This document shows positions 29,923 to 40,788 of a DNA stretch of 64,000 nucleotides, one piece after another. A program made the translations under genes and the position numbers. The notes under the pieces are model-generated. The model had not been told where the DNA came from and searched no databases. It saw nothing but the letters and a program-made list of their open reading frames with translations. Source of the DNA: Demequina litorisediminis (lineage in GTDB: Bacteria; Actinomycetota; Actinomycetes; Actinomycetales; Demequinaceae); contig NZ_BSUN01000001.1 of assembly GCF_030161615.1 (NCBI RefSeq), positions 868,001 to 932,000 of the forward strand. Direction: 5' to 3'. The first letter of the stretch is position 1, and each line of letters begins with the position of its first letter.

Positions 29923-31374
29923 ATGATCCCGGATCCCGCCACGGTCTACGCCATCGTCTCTGCGGTGCTCATCGTGGCAGCCATCATCGTCATCCCACCC
30001 CGTAGGCGTCCGACCGCGGGAACGGCCTGGATCCTCCTCATCGTCATCCTGCCCATACCCGGATGGCTGGCTTTCCTGCTGCTGGGGCACTACAAACTGC
30101 CCCGGGCGCGCCGCGACGTCCAGGCTCGCATCAACGCCACCATCGACGCACAGGTGGCGGAGGCCAAGAAACACATGGGGGACGGCGTCATCGACGCCGC
30201 CGTCAGCCCGGCGTACCGCTCCGTCGAGCGACTGGCGACGGACTACGGGCGCCTGCCCGTCATGGCGGGAAACTCCGTCGAGATCCTCACCGACTACGGC
30301 GCGTCGCTCGAGGCCATCGTGCGCGACATCGACGCCGCTCATCAGTCGGTGTGGGTCGAGTACTACGCGATGACCCTCGACGACACGACGCGGCCGTTCT
30401 TCGAGGCGCTCGCGGCGGCGAAGCGACGTGGAGTCGACGTCAGGGTGCTCTATGACACGTGGGGATCGCGGAGCCTACGACGGCAAGAAGCCCATGCTGC
30501 AGGCTCCTGGAGTCCGCGGGAATCGCGTACCGCGCCATCCTGCCGCTGCGCCTTCCCGGCAAGGGGTACGTCCGGCCCGACCTGCGCAATCACCGCAAGA
30601 TCGTGGTAGTCGACAACGCGATCGGATACACGGGGTCGCAGAACATGATCGACCGCACCTACCACCGCAAGGACGACATCTACTACGACGAGTTGGTGGT
30701 CCGCGCCTCAGGACCGATCTCGCTCGAACTCGCCACCCTCTTCATGACCGACTGGGTCTCGGAAGGCGGCTCGTTCGACGATCCGATTCGGCCGATGAGC
30801 GGCGACCCGTCCGCCCTGCCGGGCAGGCTCCCTGCAGGTCCTGCCCAGCGGACCCGGCTTCGACGGCGAGAACAATCTCGCGGTTTTCACGCACCTGTTG
30901 CACCTGGCAAAGACCGACATCGTCATTGTGAACCCCTACTTCGTGCCGTCCGAGGCGCTGCTGGAAGCGATCGTCTCCGCCGCGCATCGGGGCGTGCGGG
31001 TGAGCATGATCAACTCGGAGGCAATGGATCAGTGGATGATCGGCTACGCGCAGCGCTCCTACTACGGTGTGCTGCTCGAGGCGGGGGTCGAGATCTACCT
31101 CTACAAGGCGCCCACCCTTCTGCACTCGAAGTACATCGTGGTCGACGGCGAGGTCGCGATCGTGGGCTCCAGCAACATGGATATGCGCTCGTTCGAGCTC
31201 AACTCCGAGCTCTCGCTGATCTCCTACGACGAGGCGGTCGCGAAGCAGATGACCGCCATCACGGCCACCTACCAGGCAGCATCGAACCGGCTCACGCTCG
31301 ACGCGTGGCGTCAGCGGCCCCGGTACCGGCGAACGCTCGAAAACATCACGCGGCTCACGTCGGCGATCCAGTAG
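29923..31374 (+). CDS. cls: Cardiolipin synthase (phospholipase D family)
   Basis: Joins two phosphatidylglycerols (or PG and another donor) into cardiolipin at the membrane. Two N-terminal TM helices (TVYAIVSAVLIVAAIIVIPP; WILLIVILPIPGWLAFLLLG) precede two HKD motifs: HRKIVVVDNAIGYTGSQN and HSKYIVVDGEVAIVGSSNMD. Length is about 483 residues, typical of ClsA-type enzymes. AGCT-site insertions lie near 30474 (GSRSYDGKKPM), 30502 and 30828 (LPGSSLQVLPSGPG). The end overlaps the convergent XRE-cupin gene by 20 bp. Confidence 0.94.
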
Positions 31375-31957
31375 CGCCTCGGGGCCCGCTCGCGCGGTGC
31401 GACCTCGGCGTGCGGATGATATTGACCGCGTGGGCCGGGGCGTCGATGGCCTCGTAGGAGTGCGGGCCGTCGGCGGGGAACACGTGCATCTCGCCTTGGC
31501 TCACGGCACGCTCCTCGCCCGCCGTGCCTGCACGCACGCAGCCGGCCGTCACGATGATCTGCTCCATCACGCCGGACCCGTGGGCGTCCGAGCGGTGGAT
31601 GGCGCCGGGGGTCAGCGCGAGCGCGAACACCTCGACCGTCGCGTCGGCGTCCTCGCGGACGTCGAGCAGCCGCGCCACGATGCCGGGTGACGCGACCTGT
31701 GCGCCCGCGCGCTCGGCCAGCAGTGCCGAGAGCGGCATGTCCAGGGTGTGAGCGAGGGCGTACAGCGTGGATAGCGTGGGGTTGCGCATGCCGTTCTCGA
31801 TCTCGGACAACGACCCCTTGCCGATGCCTGCCGCGGCAGCCACTGCGCCGAGACTGAGGCCCCGCGCGGTGCGCGCCTGCCTCGCACGCAGACCCACCTC
31901 GACGGCAAGACCACCGCCGCCTGCTGGCGGGGTGGGGTCGAGTCCTGTGGGTGGCAT
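31355..31957 (-). CDS. XRE-family regulator with cupin sensor domain
   Basis: About 200 residues. The N-terminal HTH_3 domain shows RARQARTARGLSLGAVAAAA and GKGSLSEIENGMRNPTLSTL; the C-terminal cupin shows GAIHRSDAHGSGVMEQIIV and GEMHVFPADGPHSYEA. This layout is common in small-molecule-responsive regulators placed beside transporters or catabolic genes. ATG start at 31957. It is divergent from the BenE-type transporter, with dyad sites in the 56-bp spacer. The frame is intact. Confidence 0.9.
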   Translation of the reverse strand: MPPTGLDPTPPAGGGGLAVEVGLRARQARTARGLSLGAVAAAAGIGKGSLSEIENGMRNPTLSTLYALAHTLDMPLSALLAERAGAQVASPGIVARLLDVREDADATVEVFALALTPGAIHRSDAHGSGVMEQIIVTAGCVRAGTAGEERAVSQGEMHVFPADGPHSYEAIDAPAHAVNIIRTPRSHRASGPRGATGSPT

Positions 31958-31986
31958 GCCGCCACTGTAGCCGGGGTTCTGTTTGT

Positions 31987-32020
31987 GGAACAGTCGCGCT
32001 AGGGTTCCATCTATGGAACG
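31987..32020. promoter_or_regulatory. Candidate operator of the XRE-cupin regulator
   Basis: GTTCCATCTATGGAAC (32005-32020) is a perfect 7-2-7 palindrome overlapping the benE start codon. A further half-site, TGGAAC (31987-31992), pairs with GTTCCA at 32005-32010. Repeated TGGAAC half-sites between the two divergent starts suggest autoregulation and control of the transporter. Confidence 0.55.
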
Positions 32021-33197
32021 CACAATGCTTCAGGCCGCCTCGACCGGCGTCGTCACGGCGCTCGTGGGATTCGGAAGGCTCCTTCGCAGTGGTGCTTGCC
32101 GGGCTCGGCGCCGTGGGGGCAACCGACGCTCAGGCCGCATCGGGCCTCATGGCGCTGTGCGTCACCCAAGCCATCGCGATGATCTACCTCTCGTGGCGGT
32201 ATCGCATGCCGCTCACGATCGCGTGGTCCACGCCGGGCGCGGCCCTCCTCGCCACCCAGGGATACGTGGACGGCGGCTGGCCCGCCGCCGTGGGGGCCTT
32301 CCTCGTCACCGGCGTGCTGATCATCGCGTGCGGACTCCTCCGGCCGCTCGCGCGCCTGGTCGCGGCGATTCCCCCTCGCTCGCGCAGGCCATGCTCGCGG
32401 GCATCCTGCTGCCGCTGTGCCTCGCGCCCTTCCTCGCCCTCGAGCACGAGCCGTGGCTCGTCGGCGGGCTCCTGGCCGTCTGGGTCGTGCTGATGCGGTT
32501 CTCTCCGCGCGCGGCGACGCCGGTGACCTTCGCGATCGCGATCGCCGCCATCGCGGCGACCGCGGGCGGCGCATCTCTCGCGGCCCCGACGCTCACCTTC
32601 ACGATGCCGACCCTCACCTGGCAGGCCGCCATCGGCATCGCCGTGCCCCTAACCATCGTGACGATGGCCTCGCAGAACGTGCCAGGCGTCGCCATTCTCG
32701 CGGCGCACGGCTACACGGTCCCCTGGCGCAGCGCGATGGTCACCACAGGCGTGGGCACGCTCATCGGCGCACCCGCCGGAGGGCATGCGATCAACCTCGC
32801 CGCCATCACCGCCGCACTCCCCGCCTCCGAGCAGGCCCACCCCGACCCGGAGCGCCGCTGGATCGCCACCAGCGCTGCGGGAGCGTCCTACCTCGTGCTC
32901 GCCCTGGCCGCGGGGTCGCTCACCGCCCTGATGGGTGACGCACCCGAAGGCCTCATCGAGGCCGTCGCGGGACTCGCGCTGCTGGCGACCTTCGCGACCG
33001 CCATCACAGGCGCCATGGCCGATGCCTCCGGCCGCATCCCCGCGGCCCTGACTCTCCTCATCGGCGCCTCGGGAATCGTGGTGGCCGGCATCGGCTCCGC
33101 GTTCTGGGCGCTCGTGGCGGGCCTCGTGGCACGCGCCCTGTGGGGCCGGACACGCTCCACGGAACCGAGCGCCAAGGAGGACGTGCGACCATCGTGA
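32014..33197 (+). CDS. Benzoate/H+ symporter family (BenE) transporter
   Basis: About 394 residues, about 12 TM segments. Signature regions of the BenE family are GFGSSFAVVLAGLGAVGA near the start, WRYRMPLTIAWSTPGAALLA, LPLTIVTMASQNVPGVAIL and GAPAGGHAINLAAITAAL. The substrate is probably benzoate or a similar aromatic acid, though many homologues are uncharacterised. Breaks are an AGCT-site insertion near 32074 and a missing C in a C run near 32368 (AAIPPSLAQAMLAG). It is divergent from the XRE-cupin regulator. Confidence 0.88.
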
Positions 33198-33229
33198 CAG
33201 GGGCATCGGCCCGCGGCAGGAGGAATCAC

Positions 33230-34080
33230 GTGACGACGGACGATGCCCCAGCACCCCACCTCTCGGCCGCCCACACGCTGATCGCCGGCCGCACTCTCGC
33301 CGTGCTGACGGGCGCGGGCCTGTCCACCGACTCAGGCATCCCCGACTACCGCGGCGCCAACTCGCCGCGGCGCACCCCCATGACGTTCCAGGACTTCGTG
33401 AGCGACGAGGCCCATCGGCGGCGGTACTGGGTGGGCTCCCACCTGGGGTGGAGGGCCTTCGCGGGCACCCAGCCCAATCCCGGACACACGGCCCTCGCCG
33501 CCCTCGAAGCGGCCGGACTGGTCACCGGCCTCATTACTCAGAACGTGGATGGGCTGCACCTGCGTGCGGGATCCCAGCGCGTCGTCGAACTCCACGGCCA
33601 CATGCGCAGCGTCGTCTGCCTCGCCTGCCACACGGAGTTTTCCCGCGACGAGATCGCGGGCAGGCTCGAGCGCGACAACCCCGCGCTCGCGGTGCCCGAT
33701 GCGGTCGAGCCTTGGCCCCGACGGCGATGTCCTGCCCCAGTCGTGGCAGCACGTCAGCGTGCCCGACTGCGACGTGTGCGGAGGCATCCTCAAGCCCGAC
33801 GTGGTGTTCTTCGGCGAGCCTGGTCCCCGCGGAGAGGACTCGCGCCGCCGAGGCCATCGTCGACCAGGCCGAGGCGCTCGTGGTCGCGGGTTCGTCGCTC
33901 GCCGTGAACTCGGGCCTTCGCCTCGTGACGCGCGCCTCGCGCCGGGGCGTGCCGATCGTGATCATCAACCGCGGCGCCACCAAGGGCGACCGCCTCGCGG
34001 ACCTCACCATCGATGCCGGCACGAGCGAGACCCTCGCCGTGTTGGCCGGGGTGCTGACGGCATCGGCCGTCTCCCGCTGA
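33230..34080 (+). CDS. Sir2-family NAD-dependent protein deacylase
   Basis: A sirtuin that removes acyl groups from lysines with NAD. Motifs are AVLTGAGLSTDSGIPDYRG, LITQNVDGLHLRAGSQRV, catalytic VVELHGHMRS, zinc cysteines CLAC and CDVCGG, and FFGELVPAERTRAAEAI followed by VVAGSSLAVNSGLRL. I choose the GTG at 33230 because AGGAGG lies 7 bp upstream; a GTG at 33194 is possible. AGCT-site insertions lie near 33710 and 33819. It lies 32 bp after the BenE gene, so the two may be co-transcribed. Confidence 0.92.
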
Positions 34081-34116
34081 AAGACCCGTGCCGCTCACGG
34101 CCTCGCGAGGAAAGCG

Positions 34117-34146
34117 AAAGGGCCGCACCTTCCGGTGCGGCCCTTT
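34117..34146. terminator. Rho-independent terminator after the sirtuin gene
   Basis: AAAGGGCCGCACC-TTCC-GGTGCGGCCCTTT, a 13-bp perfect stem with a 4-nt loop. It separates the sirtuin gene from the convergent tRNA-Ala. Confidence 0.85.
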
Positions 34147-34150
34147 TCCT

Positions 34151-34227
34151 TGGTGGAGCCTGAGGGGAATCGAACCCCTGACCTTCTCATTGCGAACGAG
34201 ACGCGCTACCAACTGCGCCACAGCCCC
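34151..34227 (-). tRNA. tRNA-Ala (anticodon CGC)
   Basis: The minus strand begins GGGGCTGTGGCGCAGTTGG and has anticodon loop TTCGCAA (anticodon CGC), T arm AGGGGTTCGATTCCCCT and an encoded CCA. The 3' acceptor strand reads CAGGCTCC where CAGCTCC is needed to pair with GGGGCTG, so one extra G sits at an AGCT site. Without it the acceptor stem is complete. Confidence 0.9.
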
Positions 34228-34364
34228 AAGGCGGGAACTAGGTTATCACCCTCGCGGAGGTCCTGGACACCATCGCGCCCGCCCGACCGTCCTGCGGGAT
34301 CGAGTGGCACCTTCGCGCGTTCGTGCCACTCGACCGCACATCTCGGAGCAACGAGCCGAGCGCA

Positions 34365-35097
34365 CTACAGGCTCGCGGTGGACCACCTTGGCGCTCGTCT
34401 GCGCGGTCGCGAGCATGAGGATCTGGTCGATGTTGACGTGCTTGGGCCGCGACGCCACCCAGCGCACGGCATCGGCAATGTCCTCTGCCGTCATCGGCTG
34501 GACGCCCTCGTAGACCTTGGCGGCCTTGTCCTCGTCACCACCGAATCGCACGATCGAGAACTCTGTCTCCACCATTCCGGGGTCGATCTCGCTGACACGC
34601 ACGGGCTGGCCGATGAGTTCGAGTCGCAGCACGCGCGTCAGCGCCGCCACGGCATGCTTCGCGGCGTTGTAGCCGCCACCGCCTTCGTACGGCTCGCGGG
34701 CCGCGATTGACCCGATAGTGATGACCTGGCCGTCGCCCGAGGCGATGAGGGCGGGCAGGAGCGCCTTCGTCATCCGCAAGGTTCCGAGCACGTTGACGTC
34801 GTACATCCGCTGCCACTCATCGACGTCGGCCTCGGCCACTGAGGCAGTGCCGAACGCTCCACCGGCGTTGTTGAGGAGAAGGTCGCAGCGCTCGATCGCG
34901 GCGCAGAACGCGTCGACGGAGGCCTCGTCGGTGACGTCCAGCGGGATGGCCGTGCCGCCGATCTCGGCCGCGAGCGCCTCGATCCTGTCCACGCGACGCG
35001 CGCCGATGACGACATCCCAGCCGTCCGCGGCCAGCGCCCGCGCACTGGCGGCACCGATCCCGCTCGAGGCTCCCGTAATCACCGCGGTCTTAGCCAT
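34365..35097 (-). CDS. Short-chain dehydrogenase/reductase (YdfG-like)
   Basis: A classical SDR of about 244 residues. The N-terminal MAKTAVITGASSGIGAASAR gives the TGxxxGIG cofactor motif, then LLLNNAGGAFG, catalytic ITIGSIAAREPYEGGGGYNA with YxxxK, and IDPGMVETEFSIVRFGGDE typical of the YdfG serine/3-hydroxypropionate dehydrogenase group. The natural end is VVHREL followed by TAG at 34365-34367; an AGCT-site insertion just before it (near 34371) removes the stop and would add a spurious tail. Substrate is uncertain. Confidence 0.9.
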
Positions 35098-35208
35098 GCC
35101 GACTCCCATCGTTTGTGAGGCTGTCCGCCGTCCAGTATCGACCCTCCCGCGAGAGCCACACACCGGCCGATAGCATGTGGCCGTACACGCACCTGACCTG
35201 GAGGCACC

Positions 35209-35843
35209 ATGTCTCAGCAGTCCTTCCCGCACTCGCCCTTCGACACGATGGAGATCGATCCGGAGAAGATGGCCCGCTCGGCCATCAACGCGGCGCGCAC
35301 GATGCTCGGCGTCCTGGGAGTCATCGGCATCCTCATCGGTGTGGCACTGCTCGTGTGGCCGGGTAAGTCGCTCGTCGTCGCCGCGACCTTCGCGGGCGTG
35401 TTCTTCGTGATCACCGGCGTGGTCCGCATCTCCGTCGGCATCTTCACCCGCGAGGTCTCGAGCGGCTTCCGCATCCTCAACCTGATCCTCGGCCTGTTCC
35501 TGCTGTTCGGCGGCATCGTCGCCCTGAAGAACCTGACGGCGGCCGCCGGCGTGCTGACCGTCATCACCGTGGTGCTGATCGGTATGGGCTGGTTCATCGA
35601 AGGCATCGCCACGCTCGCCCAGGCGGGCCGGGGCAAGAGCCGGGCATGGCCTGGGCCCGCGGTGCGATCTCGCTTATCGCGGGACTCGTGGTGATCATCG
35701 TCCCCACATGGTCCGCCCTCGCGCTCGTCGTCATGACCGGCGTGACCCTGGTACTCATCGGCATCATCGGCCTGGTGCAGGCCTTCTCCCTGGGCAAGAA
35801 CCTGCCGCCCGTGGGTGAGCAGCACACCACCATCGACGGCTGA
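35209..35843 (+). CDS. DUF308/HdeD-family membrane protein
   Basis: About 210 residues with six TM helices in three pairs, the DUF308 pattern (GVLGVIGILIGVALLVWPGK; LNLILGLFLLFGGIVAL; ISLIAGLVVIIVPTW). E. coli HdeD is linked to acid stress; the role here is unknown. A one-base loss at an AGCT site near 35648 (KSSGMAWARGA expected) splits off the last TM pair. The start has TGGAGG upstream. A hairpin follows the gene. Confidence 0.82.
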
Positions 35844-35860
35844 GCCTCGACGCGACTCCC

Positions 35861-35903
35861 GGCCCGCGCATCGGCCGCCCTCACCGGCGACCGGGCGCGG
35901 GCC
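35861..35903. terminator. Possible terminator after the DUF308 gene
   Basis: GGCCCGCGC pairs with GCGCGGGCC (9 bp) around a 25-nt loop, 17 bp past the stop codon. The loop is long, so this is a moderate-confidence terminator. Confidence 0.45.
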
Positions 35904-36164
35904 TTCGCATGTCACCCTCAGCCCCACCTGCCGCACATGGCCACATTTGCGGCACTTCAGGGCCTAAGGAGCCGCACATGCGGCCGTGTGCGTCACGGGT
36001 GGGCGTGCGCGGAGTGTGGATGCGAAGCCGAGAGCATGCCCCAGAGTTAAAGCGTTCGTCACAATTCGGCAATGACGCCGCAATGCTCGCCACCTACCGT
36101 CACCGGTAGCGGCGCGGCCTCGGCCACGTCATGCTGGTGCCACACGACCCAAGGCGAGGTGCGC
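35904..36164. promoter_or_regulatory. Regulatory region upstream of the GH92-GT4 operon
   Basis: No gene is supported here. Four GCCGCA/TGCGGC half-sites form two dyads: TGCCGCA-N12-TGCGGCA at 35929-35954 and GCCGCA-CA-TGCGGC at 35971-35984. Further down, near 36048, GAGTTAAAGCGTTCG is AT-richer and may contain the promoter. An AAGGCGAGG site precedes the GH92 start. Confidence 0.45.
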
Positions 36165-38377
36165 ATGCTCGACGACGTGGACCCGTTTATCGGGGTGGAT
36201 GCGACGGCCCTTCCCGAGCCGTCGGGTCTCGCCGCGACCTGGTGGTGGCCCAAGCCTCAGGTGGGCAACACGCACCCCGGCGCGGCCCACCCACTCGGCA
36301 TGGTGTCCGCGTGCGCCTACTCGGGCGCCTACCCCACCGGCTACGGCCTCTACGAGCCTGTCGACCGAGGGCGTCCCCGCACCGCTCCACGGCCGCCTCG
36401 TCGCGAGCGGCTTCACCCACTTCCAGCAGTCCGGCACGGGCGCCATCCGCAAGTACTACAACTACATGCGCGTCACGCCGATGCTCGAGCCACTGGACGC
36501 CCTTGGCCGCACCTGGGACCTGGAGGACGAGGACGCCTCGCCGGGCCGCTACCGCGCCCGCCTCGAGTCCGGCATCACCGCCGAACTCACGGTCGGTCCC
36601 AAGTCCGCGGTGCACCGCTACACGTTCCCCGCGCATGCCGACGCCCGCGTGGTCATCGACATGTCGATGGGCGGGCTCGCGATCCCCTACGGCGCGACAG
36701 TCCCGCTGCGCGCACATCTCGAGTCCGTCGAACCTGGCGTCATGCAGGGCGAGATTGTGGTCGAGGGCGCACCGCTGGCGGTACACATCGAGTGCGACGT
36801 CGAGGGCTGGCGCCGCCTGCTGTGGTACGACCGGCGCCTCATGCCTGGCGGCTCCACGCTCGCGTTCGACCACATCCGTCCCACCACGTTGCGCCCCTTC
36901 GGGTTCATGTGGGCGGGCCCCACAAGTGAGGGCCAGAGCGTGGAGATCCGCATGGGGTTCTCGCTACGCGGCGTGGAGCAGGCGCGCAAGAACCTGGAAC
37001 GGGACGGCGCCTCGGGCGGGCCGTCGTTCACGCGCCGCGCCCAGGCCACGCGGGCCTCATGGGATGAGGCCCTCAGCCGCATCCACGTCGATACCCACAA
37101 TCCGGCTCGCCGCGAGGTCTTCGCCACGGCGATGTACCACTCGCTCATCAAGCCATCCTTCGCTCCGGACGAGAGCCCGTTTTGGCCGACCAAGGGCCCG
37201 TGGGTGTTCGACGTCTCCACCATGTGGGACATCTACCGCACGCAGTTGCCGCTCCTCACGGCGCTCGCCCCCGAGCGCGCCGTGGAACTCGCGAACGCCC
37301 TGCTCACCATCTGCGAGCAGGAAGGCAACCTGCCCATCGGCTATCGCATGGCCCGCGGTTCCGACAGGTTCGGCCGCCAAGGCAGCGCCCTCGCCCACAC
37401 CTTCATCGTCGACCTCGCCAAGCCTTGGCCTTCCCGGCATCGACTGGGAGTGGGCGCTCGTCCATCTCGCAGGTGACCTACGCCGCACCTACGGCGAGGA
37501 CTACCTCATCCACGGCGTCACTCATCCCATCAGCCACACGCTCGACATCGCGCACGGCTACTGGTGCACCGCTTACGTGGCGCGGATGATGGGCGACGAC
37601 GCACTGGCCGCCGAGTTTGAGCGCCTCGCGGGACGCTGGCTGAACGCGTTCGACGAGTCCACGGGCCTCCTGCGCGACTCCACGTTCTATGAGGGCACCA
37701 AGCACAACTATTCGTTCCGCCTGGTGCATGACATGGCCACCCGCATCGCGCTCGCAGGCGGGGACGACGCCTTTGTCGCGCTCTTGGACGACTTCTTCGG
37801 ATTCGGGGCCGATGCCGTGGTCCAGCCCGGTGTCGCGCCCGGCCTGGAGGAGATGACGGCCGGGTATGCCCTGGGGCGTTTCGAGGGCCTGAACAACGAG
37901 CCCGATATGGAGGCTCCGTGGGCTTACCACTACGCGGGACGGCCCGACCGCACCGCTGAGGTGGTGCACGCGATCGTGAACCACCAGTTCGGCACCGGCC
38001 GTGGTGGCCTCCCGGGCAACGACGACTCCGGCGGCCTGTCGAGTTGGTACGTGTGGGCCTCGCTCGGGATCTTCCCCGTCGCCGGCCAGTCGATCTTCCT
38101 GCTGCATCCGCCGTCGTTCCACTACTCGACCGTCGCGATGGCCCACGGCACCCTGACCATCGACACCTCGGGCTTCGTGGAACCCACGCCGGGAGGCGCG
38201 GTGCAGTACATCCAGTCCGCCAGCCTCAACGGAGAGGCGCTCGAGGGGTCGTGGGTCGATGCGGCCGCACTCCACGAGGGTGGACGCCTTCACCTGTCCC
38301 TTGGCCCCGAGCCGTCCGCTTGGGCCCGTGACGTCCGTCCCCCGTCCTGGGGTCCCATCAAGGAGGTACCCGCATGA
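36165..38377 (+). CDS. GH92 family alpha-mannosidase
   Basis: About 737 residues. GH92 enzymes are calcium-dependent exo-alpha-mannosidases. N-terminal beta-sandwich motifs are VGNTHPGAAHPLGMVSACAY and GFTHFQQSGTGAI; the (alpha/alpha)6 barrel carries FDVSTMWDIYRTQLPLLTAL, EGNLPIGYRMARG, RDSTFYEGTKHNYSFRLVHD and the catalytic/calcium region GRGGLPGNDDSGGLSSWYVW followed by ASLGIFPVAGQ. No signal peptide is visible, unlike many GH92 proteins, so it may act in the cytosol. AGCT-site insertions lie near 36358 and 37424. The stop overlaps the next glycosyltransferase as ATGA. Confidence 0.92.
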
Positions 38378-39652
38378 TCGCTCTGCCCGACCGCCGGCTT
38401 GTCATCGTGGTGCGCGCCGACCCTGTGATCTGCGGCCACTCGGGGAAGGCTCGCAACCTCGCCGAAGTTGCCCTCACTCGCGGCTTCGACGACGTACGGA
38501 TCCTGACCTGGCCTCTGGACCGGCTCGAGGAGACGGGACTGCCCCTCAAGCCGCTCGACACCGTCCTGCCCTACTCGCCGGGCATCACCGTGGAACGGCC
38601 CGAGCCGGTCGGCGGCTACAAGATCCCCGACGGCCGCTACCTCGCAGGCCTCACCGGCCGGCTCATCGAACTGTTCACGGATGGCGTGCCAACGGTGTGC
38701 CTGTCGCTGTATCTGTCGCCTCACACGGTGGCGGTGGCCGATGCCGTGCGCGCCGCGCGCTCCACTGGCCTCCCGGTGAACGTCACCACGGTGGCCGAAG
38801 CGGTGGGGTCGGACGTCACCGACATCGTGCGCGCGTGCGTGGAGGACGATCGCTTCGGTGCGGCGGCGCACGTGCTGTCCAGCCTACCTCAGCCAGGACC
38901 ACTGCGTCGCGGTGTCGGACTACACCAAGGACGTCATTGTCGAGGCCGCCACCGCGATCGACGAGCGCCACGGCACCCGGTTCGCGCCGCAGTGCGCCGC
39001 GCGCATCGCTGTGTCGTACCCCGCCATCGACACGGGGGCGTACACCTCGCTCGATCCCTCGGTAACGGATGCTCACCTTGCGGCGCGCGGCCTGTCGCGC
39101 GGCTCGTACGTGTTGTTCCTGTCGCGCCTAGGGCTCGCCAAGGGGGTGGAGGACCTCATCGACGGCTTCGCCGCCTCGATGACGCGGCACTCCCGCACGC
39201 TCGTGATCGCGGGTCGTGGACCCGATGCCGCGGCGCTACGCGAGTACGCGGCCTCGTCTGCGGCTGCAGAGAGCATCGTCTTCCTTGATGACGTGGGCGA
39301 CGAGGAGAAGCCGCACCTGATGGCGGGCTGCGCGGCCTATGCGTTGCCGTCAAAGCCGCGGCCAGAGTTCACCGAGACGTTCGGCATCGCGCTCGTAGAG
39401 GAGATGCTCGCCGGAGGCGGCCCTGTCATCACGTGCGCCACGGGCGGCATCCCCGAGGCCGTGGGCGACACGGCACTGATGGTTCCCGTGGAGGACCCTG
39501 GCGCCATCGCCGCTGCCCTGGACCATGCGGTCCTCGGCATGACCGACGGCGAACGCGCGGCCCACCGCGAGCGGGCGCGCGAGCACGGCCTGCACTTCGA
39601 CCGCGAGCGCGTGTTCGATCGCCTGATGGCGGGGGTGACGGCGGCCGTCTGA
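38374..39652 (+). CDS. GT4-type glycosyltransferase paired with GH92
   Basis: About 425 residues, GT-B fold. The N-terminal lobe includes VIVVRADPVICGHSGKARNL; the C-terminal donor lobe includes VLFLSRLGLAKGVEDLIDGF, LVIAGRGPDAAALREYA and FTETFGIALVEEMLAGGGPV with the E-x7-E motif. The ATG overlaps the GH92 stop, so translation is coupled. An AGCT-site insertion (GAGCTAC type) near 38883 breaks VLSSYLSQDHCVAVSDYTK. Donor and acceptor are unknown; the pairing suggests one pathway that builds and trims a mannose-containing glycan. Confidence 0.87.
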
Positions 39653-39734
39653 GGCGGTGCGACGGTGACGGGCCTAGGGGCTCGTCAGCGCTGAGCCCTC
39701 GGCGCCGTCACGCGTGCGCCAGGAGAGGTCGCGC

Positions 39735-40734
39735 TTAGGCGGAGGCGCGGCGGCGGCGCGCGAGAATCGCGTCGAGCGCGCCGGTGGTGGTGGCTGCCTC
39801 GTCGGCGGCGACGGCCTGGTCCTCCTGCGCCTCACCCCAGCGGGCGGCACGGGCGCGGGCGGCGTCGTAGTCCTCAGCGGAGATGGCGCGCGCCTCGCGC
39901 TGACGCACGGTGGGCTTCAGCGTGTACGACGGTGCGGGCATCTCGCGGGGGCTCCACGCCGCGGAGTCCTCGGGGGCAAGGCTCCTCGACGGCGTCGACC
40001 ACCTCGGGGGCGGCGACGGGTGCGGGAGCAGCCAAGGGCGCGAGGTCCTCGGCGGTCACGATGCGGATGGCCTGAGTGGCGACGTCGGAGGGCTCGGCCT
40101 CGCGGCCCGCGGCACGCTCGCGACTCACCACGCGCAGGGCCTGAGTAGCGGTGGCGGCGGCCTCAACCTCGCGGGCGACGAGCAGCACTCGCTCGTCGGC
40201 ACGGCGCTGCGCGGCGGCGGCACGGGCGCCCTGAGCCACCACACCCACCAGTACGGCGGTCGCGATGGCTCCCACCACGGCGGTGACGGCGGTCAGCGCG
40301 ACGATGCTCCACGCGGCAACGGTCAGGACCGCGACGACGCCGGAGACGGCAAGGCGCCTCCGCGCCTGGGCGGCCCGCTCGGCAAGGATGCGCTGGCGGT
40401 CGCGGCGCAGGTGGAAAGACTCACGCTGAGCGAAGGTCGCGGCGCGGTCGAGCGGCCCCGACGGACGCGACATCGACTCCGCACGGGTGGACGATGCCTT
40501 GATGGCGCGCGTCGCTCCCGTGGCCAGCAGCGGCACCTCACCAGAATCCGTCGAGGGGCGCGTCGCGCCACGCTCAATACGCTCGGCGGAAGAGCGGACC
40601 ACGCGCATCTGGGCGCTGTAGCGATCCTCGGTGCGCACGAGCGCGTACTCGGAGCGTTCCTTGATCTTCTGGGGAAGGACGTACGCCACGACGAGCCCGA
40701 GGGCGATGATGGCGAGAAGTCCGACCGGAACCAT
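39735..40734 (-). CDS. Membrane protein downstream of glp-rimJ, GlpR-like candidate
   Basis: About 332 residues. An N-terminal TM helix (VPVGLLAIIALGLVVAYVLP) is followed by a basic cytoplasmic segment with LRRDRQRILAERAAQARRRL, two adjacent TM helices around residues 135-180 (VSGVVAVLTVAAWSIVALTA), then a long Ala-rich coiled region and the tail AISAEDYDAARARAARWGEA. An AGCT-site insertion lies near 39982. No catalytic family is evident. Its place after a MoeA-like Glp and RimJ resembles the Glp/GlpR divisome locus described in corynebacteria, where GlpR is the Glp membrane receptor; this identity is inference from context. Confidence 0.65.
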
Positions 40735-40788
40735 GACTCAGAACGGTACGGCCACAGGTGCACTCAGCCGTGCATGGCGCGCGGCGTG

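Noticed and set aside
34228-34364. C-terminal extension of the SDR to about 34246
   Set aside because: The extension appears only after an AGCT insertion removes the natural TAG after VVHREL, and its residues look like non-coding translation.
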